Part shown: one piece after another, positions 34,065 through 43,331 of the stretch
Layout of the letters: every line of letters starts with the position of its first letter
How positions within the stretch are numbered: position 1 is the first letter of the stretch
Assembly: GCF_000513275.1 (NCBI RefSeq)
Contig: NZ_CBVJ010000017.1
Coordinates: 56,669-120,668 of the forward strand
DNA length: 64,000 nucleotides
Reading direction: 5' to 3'
Source of the DNA: Paenibacillus gorillae
Lineage (GTDB): Bacteria; Bacillota; Bacilli; Paenibacillales; Paenibacillaceae
Translations under genes and position numbers: made by a program
Notes under the pieces: model-generated
What the model was told of the DNA's origin: nothing
Databases searched by the model: none
The model's input: only the letters and a program-made list of their open reading frames with translations

Positions 34065-34772
34065 ATGAAGGACGGAATCATAGACAAGCTCAGACAGAAG
34101 CATGGCTGGTTAAACGATATGCTTGCCCATATGCCAGCCGACTTGTTGGGACATTGGAGTACTGCCAATGTGCAGCCTCATGAGATGGTTTGCGAGCAGG
34201 GAAGAATGGCGGATTACTTCTATATCGTCATAGAAGGCGAATTTAAAGTTCAGCATACGTTGGACGACGGACATTTAGTCATACTGGCCTATCTCTATCC
34301 CGGGGAATTAATCAGCGATATTGAGATCGCTCTCGATCGGCCTTACGTATGCTCGGTTGTTGCATCAACAAAAGGCTCCATACTCGCTCTGAAAACAGCT
34401 ATATACAGCCGATGGATCGAGGCGGATCCCCACTTTGTATTCATATTGAACAGACAGCTGTCTAAAAAGCTCTATGAAGCCGGACAGAAGTCGATTGATC
34501 ACATGTCCATGTCGCTTCGTCACCGGCTGGCCCGCTACCTGTACAAGCAGCTTGAGCATTTTGACTTTAACGAGCATGTCGCCTGCATGATTGCCTTCTC
34601 ACGGGAAAATATCGCGTTAGAATGGGGAGTCTCGGTGCGCAGCATTAACCGGGTGCTAAAGGATCTGAAGGATCGCAGAATGATTTTCGTCCAAAAAAAT
34701 CAGATTATATGCAATGAATGGAGCCGCTACTTAATAGAGAAAGAGCTGCAAGAGCTTGAAAGCAAATCATAA
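34065..34772 (+). CDS. Crp/Fnr-family transcriptional regulator
   Basis: 235-aa regulator. The N-terminal cyclic-nucleotide-binding-like beta roll (~30-125) contains QGRMADYFYIVIEGEFKVQ and LYPGELISDIEIA; a linker helix (~125-160) and a C-terminal winged helix (~165-225) follow with FSRENIALEWGVSVRSINRVLKDLKDRRMI. The PGELISDIEIALDR segment resembles the cAMP-site region but lacks the usual FGE-x10-RSA, so the ligand may differ; it has no Fnr-type cysteine cluster. It starts 16 bp before the ECF S-component gene, so it likely controls the transport operon it heads. Confidence 0.85.
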   Translation: MKDGIIDKLRQKHGWLNDMLAHMPADLLGHWSTANVQPHEMVCEQGRMADYFYIVIEGEFKVQHTLDDGHLVILAYLYPGELISDIEIALDRPYVCSVVASTKGSILALKTAIYSRWIEADPHFVFILNRQLSKKLYEAGQKSIDHMSMSLRHRLARYLYKQLEHFDFNEHVACMIAFSRENIALEWGVSVRSINRVLKDLKDRRMIFVQKNQIICNEWSRYLIEKELQELESKS

Positions 34773-34788
34773 TAGGAGTGATTCATTT

Positions 34789-35382
34789 ATGACGCAATTA
34801 TCGAATCCGATGCAGCGCGGTATGGCGCAAAAAAACATTTCGGCCCGCCATATCGTTGCCATCGTTATTAGCGCATTAATTTATGGAGCGACGATTTATA
34901 TCTCCCGGTACTTTCCTATTAAAATCGGTACGGTGCAAGCGATTTATCCGGCTGCTGTTTTCGCCCCTCTGTTCGGAATTTGGTTTGGTCTATGGGGTTC
35001 GGCCGGATTAGTTGTCGGCAATGTCCTCTCCATGCTGGTAGTCGGCATGAACCCTGCCGTTTATCCGCTCGCCCTATTGGCGCAATTTGCGATGGGCTTT
35101 ATACCCGGTGTCATGTTCCGCAAAGTAAAGCTGGAAAGTATGAAGGACCGCGTTCATTTTATATTGGTTGTCATATTAGGCATGGTGGCGGGAACCGTAC
35201 TTGTAGCGCTTAATCTCATTCTATTTCAAAAGGTTCCGGCCAACGTGGTGTGGAGTACCGTCTGGGCTTGGATGCAGGTCAGCAATACGCTTACGGCCGC
35301 GATTCTTAGTCCGCTATTGTTCACATGGATGTCAGATTATATGAATAAGTCAGGGTTGTTTTTCAAACGGTTCTGGGGCTAA
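34789..35382 (+). CDS. ECF transporter substrate-specific (S) component, unknown substrate
   Basis: 197-aa membrane protein with about six hydrophobic segments. GATIYISRYFPIKIGTVQAIYPAAVFAPLFGIWFGLWGSAGLVVGNVLSMLVVGM is typical of S components (small, six-helix, with a Gly/Ala-rich first half). The following genes supply EcfT and a fused EcfA, making a dedicated group I ECF importer for a vitamin-like or nucleoside-like compound. YkoE (thiamine precursor) systems have the same gene types. ATG 34789 lies behind AGGAG by ~10 bases; the longer frame from 34756 overlaps the regulator gene. Confidence 0.75.
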   Translation: MTQLSNPMQRGMAQKNISARHIVAIVISALIYGATIYISRYFPIKIGTVQAIYPAAVFAPLFGIWFGLWGSAGLVVGNVLSMLVVGMNPAVYPLALLAQFAMGFIPGVMFRKVKLESMKDRVHFILVVILGMVAGTVLVALNLILFQKVPANVVWSTVWAWMQVSNTLTAAILSPLLFTWMSDYMNKSGLFFKRFWG

Positions 35383-35398
35383 TAAGGGGAGATATGAA

Positions 35399-36178
35399 AT
35401 GCAGCTGTATTATCCTTCGAACTCCATCATTCATTACATGCATGGCTTCACAAAAATTATGATCTTTGGAATTCTATTAACACTAGTTCCTTTGTTCATG
35501 GAGCAGCCAGTGAGTCTATTGGTTCTGTTGCTGGCATGCTCTGGTTTGTTCATCTATATCCGGCCGCCCAAAACCCATTTGCTGCTGCTGATTCCTGTTG
35601 GAATGCTGGCTGTTATGATGAGCTTGACTTATTTCTTTGCGGATATGGGCGGACAGGTATATGTACATGCCGAATGGGGCTATTGGATGTTTCAAATTTC
35701 TTCGGGAAATGTTTTATTCGCGATAACGTTTATTTTGAGAATGATGATTTGGTCGCTATTATTTTTTATTCTGCTGTTCACCACATCTCCGGAAGATTTG
35801 GTCATCGGTTTGAAACGCTTCGGTTTGCCTGAGTTTCTAACCCTGGCGGTGTCGCTTGCGCTGCGTTACTGGAGCTTGATGATCTTCGATGTGAAGACGG
35901 TCATGGATGCTCAATATTGCCGCGGAGTTGATTTCCGCTCTGGAGGCATACTGACGCGAACCAAGCGATTCGCCAGCTTGCTTATCCCGGTCTTGTTTGT
36001 ATTCTTGAAACGATTCCGTACGACTAGCTTTGCCCTTACTTTAAAAGGTGTAGGCAGGAAAAATAAAAGAACGTACTACTATAATCCCCGCTTATCGGCC
36101 ATTGATAACTGGGCCATATCGTCGGCGGTATTATTGACTGCAGTGTGGCTGACGCTGCAATGGTTTTATAAACTTTAG
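35399..36178 (+). CDS. ECF transporter transmembrane protein EcfT
   Basis: 259-aa coupling membrane protein with about five hydrophobic segments in the first half and a cytoplasmic coupling region. The motif MDAQYCRGVDF (about residue 175) is the conserved Ala-x-x-x-Arg-Gly EcfT motif that contacts the ATPase. It is preceded by AAGGGGAG and is 17 bp after the S-component gene. Confidence 0.83.
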   Translation: MQLYYPSNSIIHYMHGFTKIMIFGILLTLVPLFMEQPVSLLVLLLACSGLFIYIRPPKTHLLLLIPVGMLAVMMSLTYFFADMGGQVYVHAEWGYWMFQISSGNVLFAITFILRMMIWSLLFFILLFTTSPEDLVIGLKRFGLPEFLTLAVSLALRYWSLMIFDVKTVMDAQYCRGVDFRSGGILTRTKRFASLLIPVLFVFLKRFRTTSFALTLKGVGRKNKRTYYYNPRLSAIDNWAISSAVLLTAVWLTLQWFYKL

Positions 36179-36195
36179 ACAAGGGGGCAGCAGCT

Positions 36196-37944
36196 ATGAT
36201 CCGTTTTGACAATTACTCCTGCCGTTATGAATCGTCCAAAGAGCCCCTGTTGCATACGTTAAATCTGCAAATTAATCCAGGCGAATTCGTCTTTGTAACA
36301 GGGCCAAGCGGCGGCGGAAAATCGACGTTATGCTTCTCCATAAATGGGCTGATCCCGAACGAAATGGAAGGCTCTCTGTATGAAGGGAGCGTGACGGTGG
36401 ACGGCATTAACGTTCAGCAGACGTTCCCGTATGACCTTGTATCGGTGGTCGGAACGGTGCTGCAAGATCCGGAATGGCAGCTCGTTCGAGGAACAGTGAA
36501 GGAAGAACTGACCTTTGCTTTGGAAAATATGGGCGTTTCCGTAGAGGAAATCGATCGCCGTCTAGCCCAAGTAGCCGAACAGGTTCAGATTAAACCGTTG
36601 CTGCTGCGATCCTCTCTAGAGCTGTCCGGCGGGCAAAAGCAGCGGGTAGCCATTGCGGCTTGCCTAATGATGCAGCCGAAAGTAATCGTGCTTGACGAAC
36701 CAACCGCGGAGCTGGACCCGATGGGAAAAGAGATGGTCATGGAGACGATATGCGAGCTGCACCGCCAATGGGGCTATACGGTCGTATTTGTAGATCATAA
36801 TCTGGATGTGACACTCCCGCATGCTGATCGGGTTATCGTCGTTGCGAACGGGAGAATCATTGCCGATACCCCTCCTGCGCGAGTATTTGATCAGCAGGCT
36901 GTTCGTGAGCTGCTTCCTATGCCTCAGATTGTAGATCTCTCGAGGCAGCTTGGTGTACGCAGATCGGACGGAGGTGACCCGTTAACTGTGGCGGAGCTTG
37001 AAGAGGAATTGGGGAAACGGCGTGAAAACAAGGCGCAGCTTGATTGGGAAGGCAGCGGACAGTCGTATCGTTATGGGCGTATTGCCGCCGACGCACAACC
37101 GATCATTGAGCTTAAGCAGGTTCGATTTAAGTATAAGAAGCATGATACGGATTTGACGATCAAGCCGGTCGATTTGCGAATCATGCAAGGTGAGTTTACC
37201 GCGATCATCGGTCATAACGGAGCGGGTAAGTCTACCTTGTGCAAGCTGATAACCGGGCTATTGAAGCCTTCCAGCGGCGAAGTGCTCATTCATGGCAAGC
37301 TGGCGAATTCCTATGGGGCCGAGCAGAGAGTCCGGCATGTCGGCTTCGTTTTCCAAAACCCTGACTTTCAGTTTGTCCGTCGAACGGTTTATGATGAAGT
37401 GGCCTACGGCTTGCATATTCAGCGGTTGAAGGCGGAGGAAATTGATGCGCGGGTAAGACAGGTAACGAAGCTATTGAATATCGACAGCTATTTACATGAA
37501 CATCCGCATTTTCTAAGCAGGGGAGAACGGCGCAGAGTGGCGATCGCGTCCATTCTGGCGCTGGAACCGGAAGTCATTATACTGGACGAGCCAACAACGG
37601 GACTGGATTCCTTGCGGTGTCAAGAGATGATGAGCTACATCCGGAAGCTGTGGCAGAAGGGCCATACCATCATTTTGCTTACCCATGACATGCGAGTGGT
37701 GGCTGACTATGTACCGAGAACCATCGTGATGTCAGGCGGCCACATACAATGGGATGCGCCAACCCGTGATATTTTCGCTAAAAAAGAAAAGCTTCACCGC
37801 CATCAGATTACGCTTCCTCCAGTAGTCGAGCTTTCCTATGCGTTGGGATGGTCTGAACCGGCGTTGTCTTCAGATGAGTTTATCACTCATATTCATAGCG
37901 TAGAAGGAGTCATGGAGACGGCTGCGGAAGGAGTGCTGGGATGA
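36196..37944 (+). CDS. ECF transporter double ATPase (EcfA-EcfA' fusion)
   Basis: 582-aa protein with two ABC ATPase domains in one chain. Domain 1: Walker A GPSGGGKST (~residue 36), signature LSGGQKQR, Walker B VIVLDEPTAELDP. Domain 2: Walker A GHNGAGKST (~340), signature LSRGERRR, Walker B VIILDEPTTGLDS, with switch His in LTHD. YkoD-type fusions have this form. The second signature has Arg in place of the second Gly, common in one of the paired EcfA halves. It gives the ATP hydrolysis for the ECF complex. The next gene overlaps its stop by 4 bases. Confidence 0.88.
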   Translation: MIRFDNYSCRYESSKEPLLHTLNLQINPGEFVFVTGPSGGGKSTLCFSINGLIPNEMEGSLYEGSVTVDGINVQQTFPYDLVSVVGTVLQDPEWQLVRGTVKEELTFALENMGVSVEEIDRRLAQVAEQVQIKPLLLRSSLELSGGQKQRVAIAACLMMQPKVIVLDEPTAELDPMGKEMVMETICELHRQWGYTVVFVDHNLDVTLPHADRVIVVANGRIIADTPPARVFDQQAVRELLPMPQIVDLSRQLGVRRSDGGDPLTVAELEEELGKRRENKAQLDWEGSGQSYRYGRIAADAQPIIELKQVRFKYKKHDTDLTIKPVDLRIMQGEFTAIIGHNGAGKSTLCKLITGLLKPSSGEVLIHGKLANSYGAEQRVRHVGFVFQNPDFQFVRRTVYDEVAYGLHIQRLKAEEIDARVRQVTKLLNIDSYLHEHPHFLSRGERRRVAIASILALEPEVIILDEPTTGLDSLRCQEMMSYIRKLWQKGHTIILLTHDMRVVADYVPRTIVMSGGHIQWDAPTRDIFAKKEKLHRHQITLPPVVELSYALGWSEPALSSDEFITHIHSVEGVMETAAEGVLG

Positions 37945-38696
37945 CGCAGCCATTTCTTATGATGATGCTGGGTGTCGGCAACGGGTTCTGCAAATCGACT
38001 TATCATAACAATGCTTTAATTGACGCACAGGGACGATTGTTTCTCATTGATTGCGGAGCGATGGCGTGGCAAAGCCTGCATGAAATCGGTCTGGGCTTTG
38101 AGGATATTGAGGGCATCTTTATTACTCATCTTCATTATGATCATTGCGGAGGCTTGGATGAGGCGGCTCTATATGGCGCATACGCTGCTGGGAGGAAGCT
38201 GAAGCTGTGGCTGCCCTCACCTTTAAACGGGGTTATATGGGAAAAGTATCTTAGCGGGACGCTGGAAAACAAAGTGGAAGGCAGAGTATCACTGGAAGAC
38301 TATTTTGACGTGCATTGGGTCGAGGAAGGAGAAAGTTTTTCATTCTCGGCCGGTTCTTCAGCCGGACTGACGGCCCGCTGGCTGCAGACACTTCATGTGC
38401 CCGCCAAATTTAGCTGCTCGCTTATTATGGATAACCGCTTCTTTTATAGCTCCGATATGCAGGCGGATACAGGACTGCTTTGTTCCTTGCTCGATCAGGG
38501 TATAGATACGTTTTATCACGATTCAAGCTTCACCTATAATCCTGTTCATGCGGGCTTTGAGGAGCTGTGCAGGTACCCGGAAGAAATACGCAACCGATTG
38601 TATTTAATGCATTATGGAGAGGTGCCGGCAGATAAGCCGGAACATGAGCTCCAAGGCATGAAGCTGCTGCGGCAGCATGAATGGCTCGCTTGGTAG
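37941..38696 (+). CDS. Metallo-beta-lactamase-fold hydrolase
   Basis: 251-aa cytoplasmic hydrolase with the MBL metal motif THLHYDHCGG (~residue 58), an Asp-bearing SSDMQAD and a final LYLMHYGEVP His. The order of motifs resembles RNase Z- or phosphodiesterase-like MBL proteins. ATG overlaps the EcfA stop, so it is translated with the transporter. It probably processes the imported molecule, for example by breaking a phosphodiester or lactone; the substrate is not known. Confidence 0.82.
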   Translation: MTQPFLMMMLGVGNGFCKSTYHNNALIDAQGRLFLIDCGAMAWQSLHEIGLGFEDIEGIFITHLHYDHCGGLDEAALYGAYAAGRKLKLWLPSPLNGVIWEKYLSGTLENKVEGRVSLEDYFDVHWVEEGESFSFSAGSSAGLTARWLQTLHVPAKFSCSLIMDNRFFYSSDMQADTGLLCSLLDQGIDTFYHDSSFTYNPVHAGFEELCRYPEEIRNRLYLMHYGEVPADKPEHELQGMKLLRQHEWLAW

Positions 38697-38733
38697 CGGG
38701 CAATTTGGAAGATAAGGGAGGGGTTATACTGAT

Positions 38734-39438
38734 ATGAGTAGCAAATTTCCTTTTGTCCGGTTGGCGTTTCCGGCATGGTTTGAACCTGTTATGGAAAAGG
38801 TTTGGCTAAAAATGAACGACGACTCTACCGGGCATGATTTTTTACATGCTGTTCGTGTCATGGAGCTGGCTGCAGATCTTGCAGCCGAGCTTCAGGCGGA
38901 TAAGGAAATTGCGATGACAGCTGGTCTGCTGCATGATTATTACCGCAAGGAGGAAAAGCAGACAGGACGGCTTCATTATGGGCACGAAGCGATAGATGAA
39001 TTGCGTCGCGAATTTGAGTCATTGCTAGAACCATTTTTGGATGAAGTGCGGTTTGAACGAGTGCTGCAAGCGATATCGCGGCATGAGGAGTATCCGTTTA
39101 CCGGCGGCGATGACAGGGCGCCTTTGTCCATTGATGAACAAATTTTGCAAGATGCGGACCGGATCGATGCCATTGGAGCGATTGGCATTGGACGTACCTT
39201 TATGTTTGGCGGTGCACACGGATTATCATTGGCAGACGATGAAGAATGGTCAGGCGGTGTATTTGACCCTGATCAAAAACCGTCTGGTTCCGTATACCGC
39301 CACTTTTATGAGAAACTGCTGAATTTATCCGACGGGATGCATACCGTACCGGGCCAGCGCATGGCAGCCGAACGGCATCAATTTCTAGTCCATTTCGTTA
39401 GGCAGCTCGAGCATGAGCTGAAGCTGGATCACCGCTGA
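38734..39438 (+). CDS. HD-domain phosphohydrolase
   Basis: 234-aa protein with the HD metal site: HDFLHAVRVMELA (~30-42), LLHDYYRK (~72), RHEEYPF, and DADRIDAIGAIGIGR (~145). The pattern H...HD...D is complete, so activity as a phosphomonoesterase or phosphodiesterase is expected; YpgQ- and YedJ-like HD proteins are relatives by motif. It follows the MBL gene by 37 bp, preceded by GGGAGGGG, and ends the operon. With the MBL protein it suggests a phosphorylated nucleoside-like cargo. Confidence 0.82.
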   Translation: MSSKFPFVRLAFPAWFEPVMEKVWLKMNDDSTGHDFLHAVRVMELAADLAAELQADKEIAMTAGLLHDYYRKEEKQTGRLHYGHEAIDELRREFESLLEPFLDEVRFERVLQAISRHEEYPFTGGDDRAPLSIDEQILQDADRIDAIGAIGIGRTFMFGGAHGLSLADDEEWSGGVFDPDQKPSGSVYRHFYEKLLNLSDGMHTVPGQRMAAERHQFLVHFVRQLEHELKLDHR

Positions 39439-39466
39439 TTCATTGACAAGGATTGCATAGATGCTA

Positions 39467-39524
39467 AAACGCCATCAAAGTTTACACGGTCATCAGACAG
39501 TGGAAGCTTTAATGGCGTTTTTTT
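39467..39524 (+). terminator. Terminator of the ECF operon
   Basis: AACGCCATCAAAG pairs with CTTTAATGGCGTT across a long loop and is followed by TTTTTTG. Confidence 0.75.
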
Positions 39525-39681
39525 GTAGGGGTACATGAAACCGCCTTTCATTGAAAGCAAGATGATGCATCATCTTGGAATACACTACTTTCTGCGTAAA
39601 ATCGCCTATTATATCCGTTTGTACGCAGCCTATATAATAAAGATATACCAATTGCCTGTGAGCGGATAAAGGGGAGATCAG

Positions 39682-41016
39682 ATGAGCGTTTATGTTCGTA
39701 TGCTTACCATATGCATGACAGCGGCGATTCTATTCACAGCCTGTTCTTCGTCCAAACAACCTGTCTCTGGAAAAATTAAAGTGATGTATTTCAATGAATA
39801 TTCGTTTGGCGCGGATTACGCTAACTTATTTCAATCATCGAATCCCAATATTGAGCTTGAGCTGGCGGAGCTCACGATGGAACGTATGGATCCGAACAAT
39901 GATGCTGATCTGCAGCAATGGCTGGAGCGGGAGCAGCCAGATATTCTGCTGTTAAGTGCGCGTCAGTATAAGGAAATGGCCAGAGAGGGAAAGCTGCTCA
40001 CTCTGGACGACTTAGTCAAGCAATCGAAATATTCATTAGACTCTATAACGCCGGGGGTACTGGATACGTTAAAGAGTATGGGAGACGGAGAGCTTTACGG
40101 GTTGTCTCCAACGTTTAGTTCTACGGCTTTGTTTTATAACAAGGATTTATTTGACCGCTATCACGTCGAATATCCAACCGATGGAATGACTTGGGATGAG
40201 GTGCTTCAAATCGCCGAGCGTTTTGCTGGGGAGGGAGAAGGCAATGATCGGATATACGGCTTATCGCTTCTGCCATGGGAGTCGACGCCTAATGGACTGC
40301 TAAGCAAGCTCGACGAAACCGCAGGCTTGAAATGGCTGGACCCGGTAAGGATGAAGCTTGCGGCGGATACGGCAGCGCATCAGCAGAACGCGGAGAAAGC
40401 AGTTGCTGCTTTTCAAAAAGAAATCATTCCCTATATTGATATTAAAAATCAAGTCATCGATATGAATTTCTATAAAGAGATGCCCTTCGTGAAGGGAAGA
40501 TCCGCCATGTATCTTGGAGATTTCACCTTGTTCAAAAGTATAACCGCTGAATTGAAATCATCGAATTCCACGATGAACTGGGATCTGGTCACGGAACCAG
40601 TTAATCCCCAATATCCCGAACAATCGTCTACTCTTGCACTCGGCAATATCTTCGCAATAAATATCAATTCTCCCAACCGGCAAGCTGCATGGACGTTCTT
40701 GAAGTTCGCTGGCAGTGAGGAACTGGCAAAGATCAAATCGAATAGCACTTTTGAGCTGCTGTCCCGGACAGTAGCGATGAAGGAGATGGACGGGCATAGT
40801 CTGGAGCCCTTTTATAAACATAAATTTGCGCCAGTATCCGCTATACCGAAGGAGCTGCCTTTACAATTTCTGCAGAATTATAATCAGCTTCGAGAGCAGC
40901 AATTGAAAGAGGTGTTGGATAAGCAGAAATCCATTCATGAAGCCTTAGGCACAATTCAGGAGGAAGGGCAAATGCTGCTCGATGCCAGCCTGCTGGAGCA
41001 TAAACAGAAGCCATAA
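39682..41016 (+). CDS. Extracellular solute-binding lipoprotein (family 1), orphan
   Basis: 444-aa lipoprotein with lipobox LFTAC (Cys about residue 21) and a type 1 periplasmic-binding fold: PDILLLSARQYKEMAREGKLLTLDDL, GLSPTFSSTALFYNKDLFDRYHVEYPTDGMTWDEVL and ININSPNRQAAWTFLKFAGSEELAK. These are MalE/UgpB-type features, so a sugar or oligosaccharide ligand is likely. No permease or ATPase gene adjoins; it must share membrane subunits encoded elsewhere or act as a sensor. GGGGAGA precedes the ATG. Confidence 0.82.
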   Translation: MSVYVRMLTICMTAAILFTACSSSKQPVSGKIKVMYFNEYSFGADYANLFQSSNPNIELELAELTMERMDPNNDADLQQWLEREQPDILLLSARQYKEMAREGKLLTLDDLVKQSKYSLDSITPGVLDTLKSMGDGELYGLSPTFSSTALFYNKDLFDRYHVEYPTDGMTWDEVLQIAERFAGEGEGNDRIYGLSLLPWESTPNGLLSKLDETAGLKWLDPVRMKLAADTAAHQQNAEKAVAAFQKEIIPYIDIKNQVIDMNFYKEMPFVKGRSAMYLGDFTLFKSITAELKSSNSTMNWDLVTEPVNPQYPEQSSTLALGNIFAININSPNRQAAWTFLKFAGSEELAKIKSNSTFELLSRTVAMKEMDGHSLEPFYKHKFAPVSAIPKELPLQFLQNYNQLREQQLKEVLDKQKSIHEALGTIQEEGQMLLDASLLEHKQKP

Positions 41017-41022
41017 CCGTAG

Positions 41023-41064
41023 AAAAGGATGCGCAGCGAATGAATTAAGCTGCGCATCCTTTTT
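41023..41064. terminator. Bidirectional terminator between SBP and LPMO genes
   Basis: Fifteen-bp stem AAAAGGATGCGCAGC / GCTGCGCATCCTTTT; A-run on one side and T-run on the other, so it serves both converging genes. Confidence 0.92.
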
Positions 41065-41084
41065 GTCGTTCAATAGACCAGACT

Positions 41085-42428
41085 TTATTTCAACAACCAC
41101 AGTGCAGGAACGTTCGACGGTTCCCAGCCAACGAGAGACGTATGGGACTGTCTACACTCATAGACAGAGCCTCCATAGGAAACGAGAGTACCTACCGAAT
41201 AAGCGGTATTCGGTGCCCAAGCAGGCGCAGTCGAAGTGGCTGCGGTCGTGCCATTTACTGTGCTGGCAGCCGATTGATTGCCAGCTGCATCTATCGCTCT
41301 AACGCTGAATGTATAAGTCGTACTTGCGCTAAGTCCAGTTACGGTATAAGAGGTTGCCGTGCCGGACGTTGTCGTTACGAGAGTCGAGCCGTTGTAGATT
41401 CGGTAGCCGGTAACCCCAACATTATCAGTTGATGGGCTCCACATGAGCTGCAGACTGGAAGAGGTCGGAGCACCCATGACATGTAATCCTCCTGGTGCCG
41501 TAGGCGGTTGCGTATCATTACCGACGATCGGGTTCGTCGTTACCGTTAACGCATTGCCGGAAGCTGACACGTTGCCAGCTGCGTCTATCGCTCTAACGCT
41601 GAATGTATAAGGAGTATTAGCCGTAAGTCCAGTTGCTGTGTAAGTAAGGGTAGAGCCGGAAACTTGAGCGATCTGGTTGGCTCCGTTAAATATCCGATAG
41701 CCCGTTACACCGACATTGTCGGTGGCGGCCCCCCATGATAACGAGACGCTGGTCGTTGTTTTCGATGGAGATGTCAGCGTTCCTGGAGCTGAAGGTGCAG
41801 TGGTGTCAACCGGATTTGTGCCGCTGAAGTTCACATCGATAACATTATAGAAAGCGTTTGCAGTATCAGCGATTTCCCACACAGCCAGAATGACTTGATA
41901 GCCTGTGCGTGCTGGCACGTTACATGTATTGGAGTAAGTGAATGGCGGTTGTACTCCGCCGTAGCTGACGGAACAAAACGGTGTTAAATCAAAGGAATCG
42001 CGGGTAAGGGCCGCATTGGGATTCCAGTTTTGCTTCGTGATGTAATATTTCCAGCTTGCCGTAGCGTGTGCGGCGGTCAGCTTCCAAGTGAAAGTGTTAT
42101 TGCCGGAGGAGATATTGACTTTGGACCAGCGGGTTGCCGACTGCTCATCGAGCTTAGGAAACGCACCGTTAGCACTCGCTATTTTACCGTCAGCAGGTCC
42201 GGCGGCAGGGAAGCCCTTTGGCGCTTCCAAGCTCTGCGGTTCGTAGATGATGGAGCCGCAATCGGTGTTCTGCCCCGATTTGCATAGTGCGGCTCGGCTT
42301 GCTGGCCCTTCCACATAACCGTGGGAAAAAGCAGCCTTTTCTGTAAGCATAAGCATGGAAATTACGGCAATAAGCAGGATACCGATCAATTTGGACACAG
42401 ATACGTTATAAATTCGAAATGACGTCAT
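41085..42428 (-). CDS. Secreted AA10 lytic polysaccharide monooxygenase with FN3 and CBM5/12 modules
   Basis: 447-aa secreted copper enzyme. Signal peptide ends after residue 35, leaving His36 ([11 protein letters not shown]) as the mature N-terminus, needed for the copper brace; the second His is in [16 protein letters not shown]. The AA10 core runs ~36-215 ([31 protein letters not shown]), then two fibronectin type III modules (~225-310, ~325-405) with [17 protein letters not shown] and [17 protein letters not shown], and a C-terminal CBM5/12 chitin module ([20 protein letters not shown]...YECRQSHTS). This layout is that of chitin-active LPMOs. ATG 42428 follows AAGGAGG on the minus strand. 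Copper-dependent oxidative cleavage of chitin fits a fungal-wall-degrading locus. Confidence 0.92.
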   Translation of the reverse strand: MTSFRIYNVSVSKLIGILLIAVISMLMLTEKAAFSHGYVEGPASRAALCKSGQNTDCGSIIYEPQSLEAPKGFPAAGPADGKIASANGAFPKLDEQSATRWSKVNISSGNNTFTWKLTAAHATASWKYYITKQNWNPNAALTRDSFDLTPFCSVSYGGVQPPFTYSNTCNVPARTGYQVILAVWEIADTANAFYNVIDVNFSGTNPVDTTAPSAPGTLTSPSKTTTSVSLSWGAATDNVGVTGYRIFNGANQIAQVSGSTLTYTATGLTANTPYTFSVRAIDAAGNVSASGNALTVTTNPIVGNDTQPPTAPGGLHVMGAPTSSSLQLMWSPSTDNVGVTGYRIYNGSTLVTTTSGTATSYTVTGLSASTTYTFSVRAIDAAGNQSAASTVNGTTAATSTAPAWAPNTAYSVGTLVSYGGSVYECRQSHTSLVGWEPSNVPALWLLK

Positions 42429-43331
42429 AAATGAACCTCCTTCAAATTTTTTTGAATCACTTTGGCTGGACGGCAGCGCAATAAATCGGACCAAGCTTAT
42501 GTCAGTTCATAGGCAAGCTCCTTTCCAAAAGATTAATATATAAACTCAAGAAGAGAGTTCATATCGAATCTCAAGGTCAACTGAATTCATTTGCGGCAGG
42601 CTGTGGAATGCAAGATAAAGTGTTCAAATTAGAAGGAACATTAGAAGAAAGAGAGGGAGGGAGTATGCTGAGATTTGGCAAACTAGGGTGCTGCTTACTC
42701 ATGACTATCGAGAGGATCATTGCTTCGTTCGATTTCATTATATGGTAAATTTGTAAATTAGACTTGAGTCTTTTGGAGTGGATAATCAAAAAAATGATTG
42801 GTTTTTGCAATTATAAGTCTCTAATGCGCAGAAAATCTTGTTTTTCCGGCGTTCTAGTTGCAGTTCAAGCAGTCATGATTTTATCGATTCGAGGATTGTG
42901 CAGGAAGAGGACAAGCAAGCGGATAGGCTTTTTATAAACTTTTTATAGGTACAAATAACTAACAGAAGATGGAAAAGTGTTGGGTATGTCGAAAAAAAGC
43001 GGCTGTAGGGATACGGTCGGCGACATTAACAATGAAGGTAGTGAAAGGGTGCTGCCGTAAGGGATGGGGGTATTTTCCAAACAAAGTGGAAGCGCATACA
43101 TTTTTCGTAGTATTGCATCTTATAGCTTGGTCAGCTCTGTCTCTATAATGGGAATGTATGACATGGAAAGGGGGATCGCCGTCAATTAATCTGATAAAGG
43201 CAGGTGAGGCAGCGGAAGAAGAAAGACGGAAAAAGTCGAAGTGAGACATCATGGATTGTAACCGCTATCATTATTTGATTTGGAAGGTTTACGCATGTTC
43301 TCGCATCCCATTTTTATTGAGGAGGAATATA
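42429..43331. other. Non-coding region between LPMO and alpha-1,3-glucanase genes
   Basis: About 900 bp holding the two divergent promoters. I see no gene; short frames here lack ribosome sites. TGGAAGCGCATACA at 43087-43100 is a cre-like site with two mismatches, and TATAAT at 43144-43149 is a possible -10 box without a clear -35. GAGGAGG before 43332 is the ribosome site of the glucanase. Confidence 0.5.
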
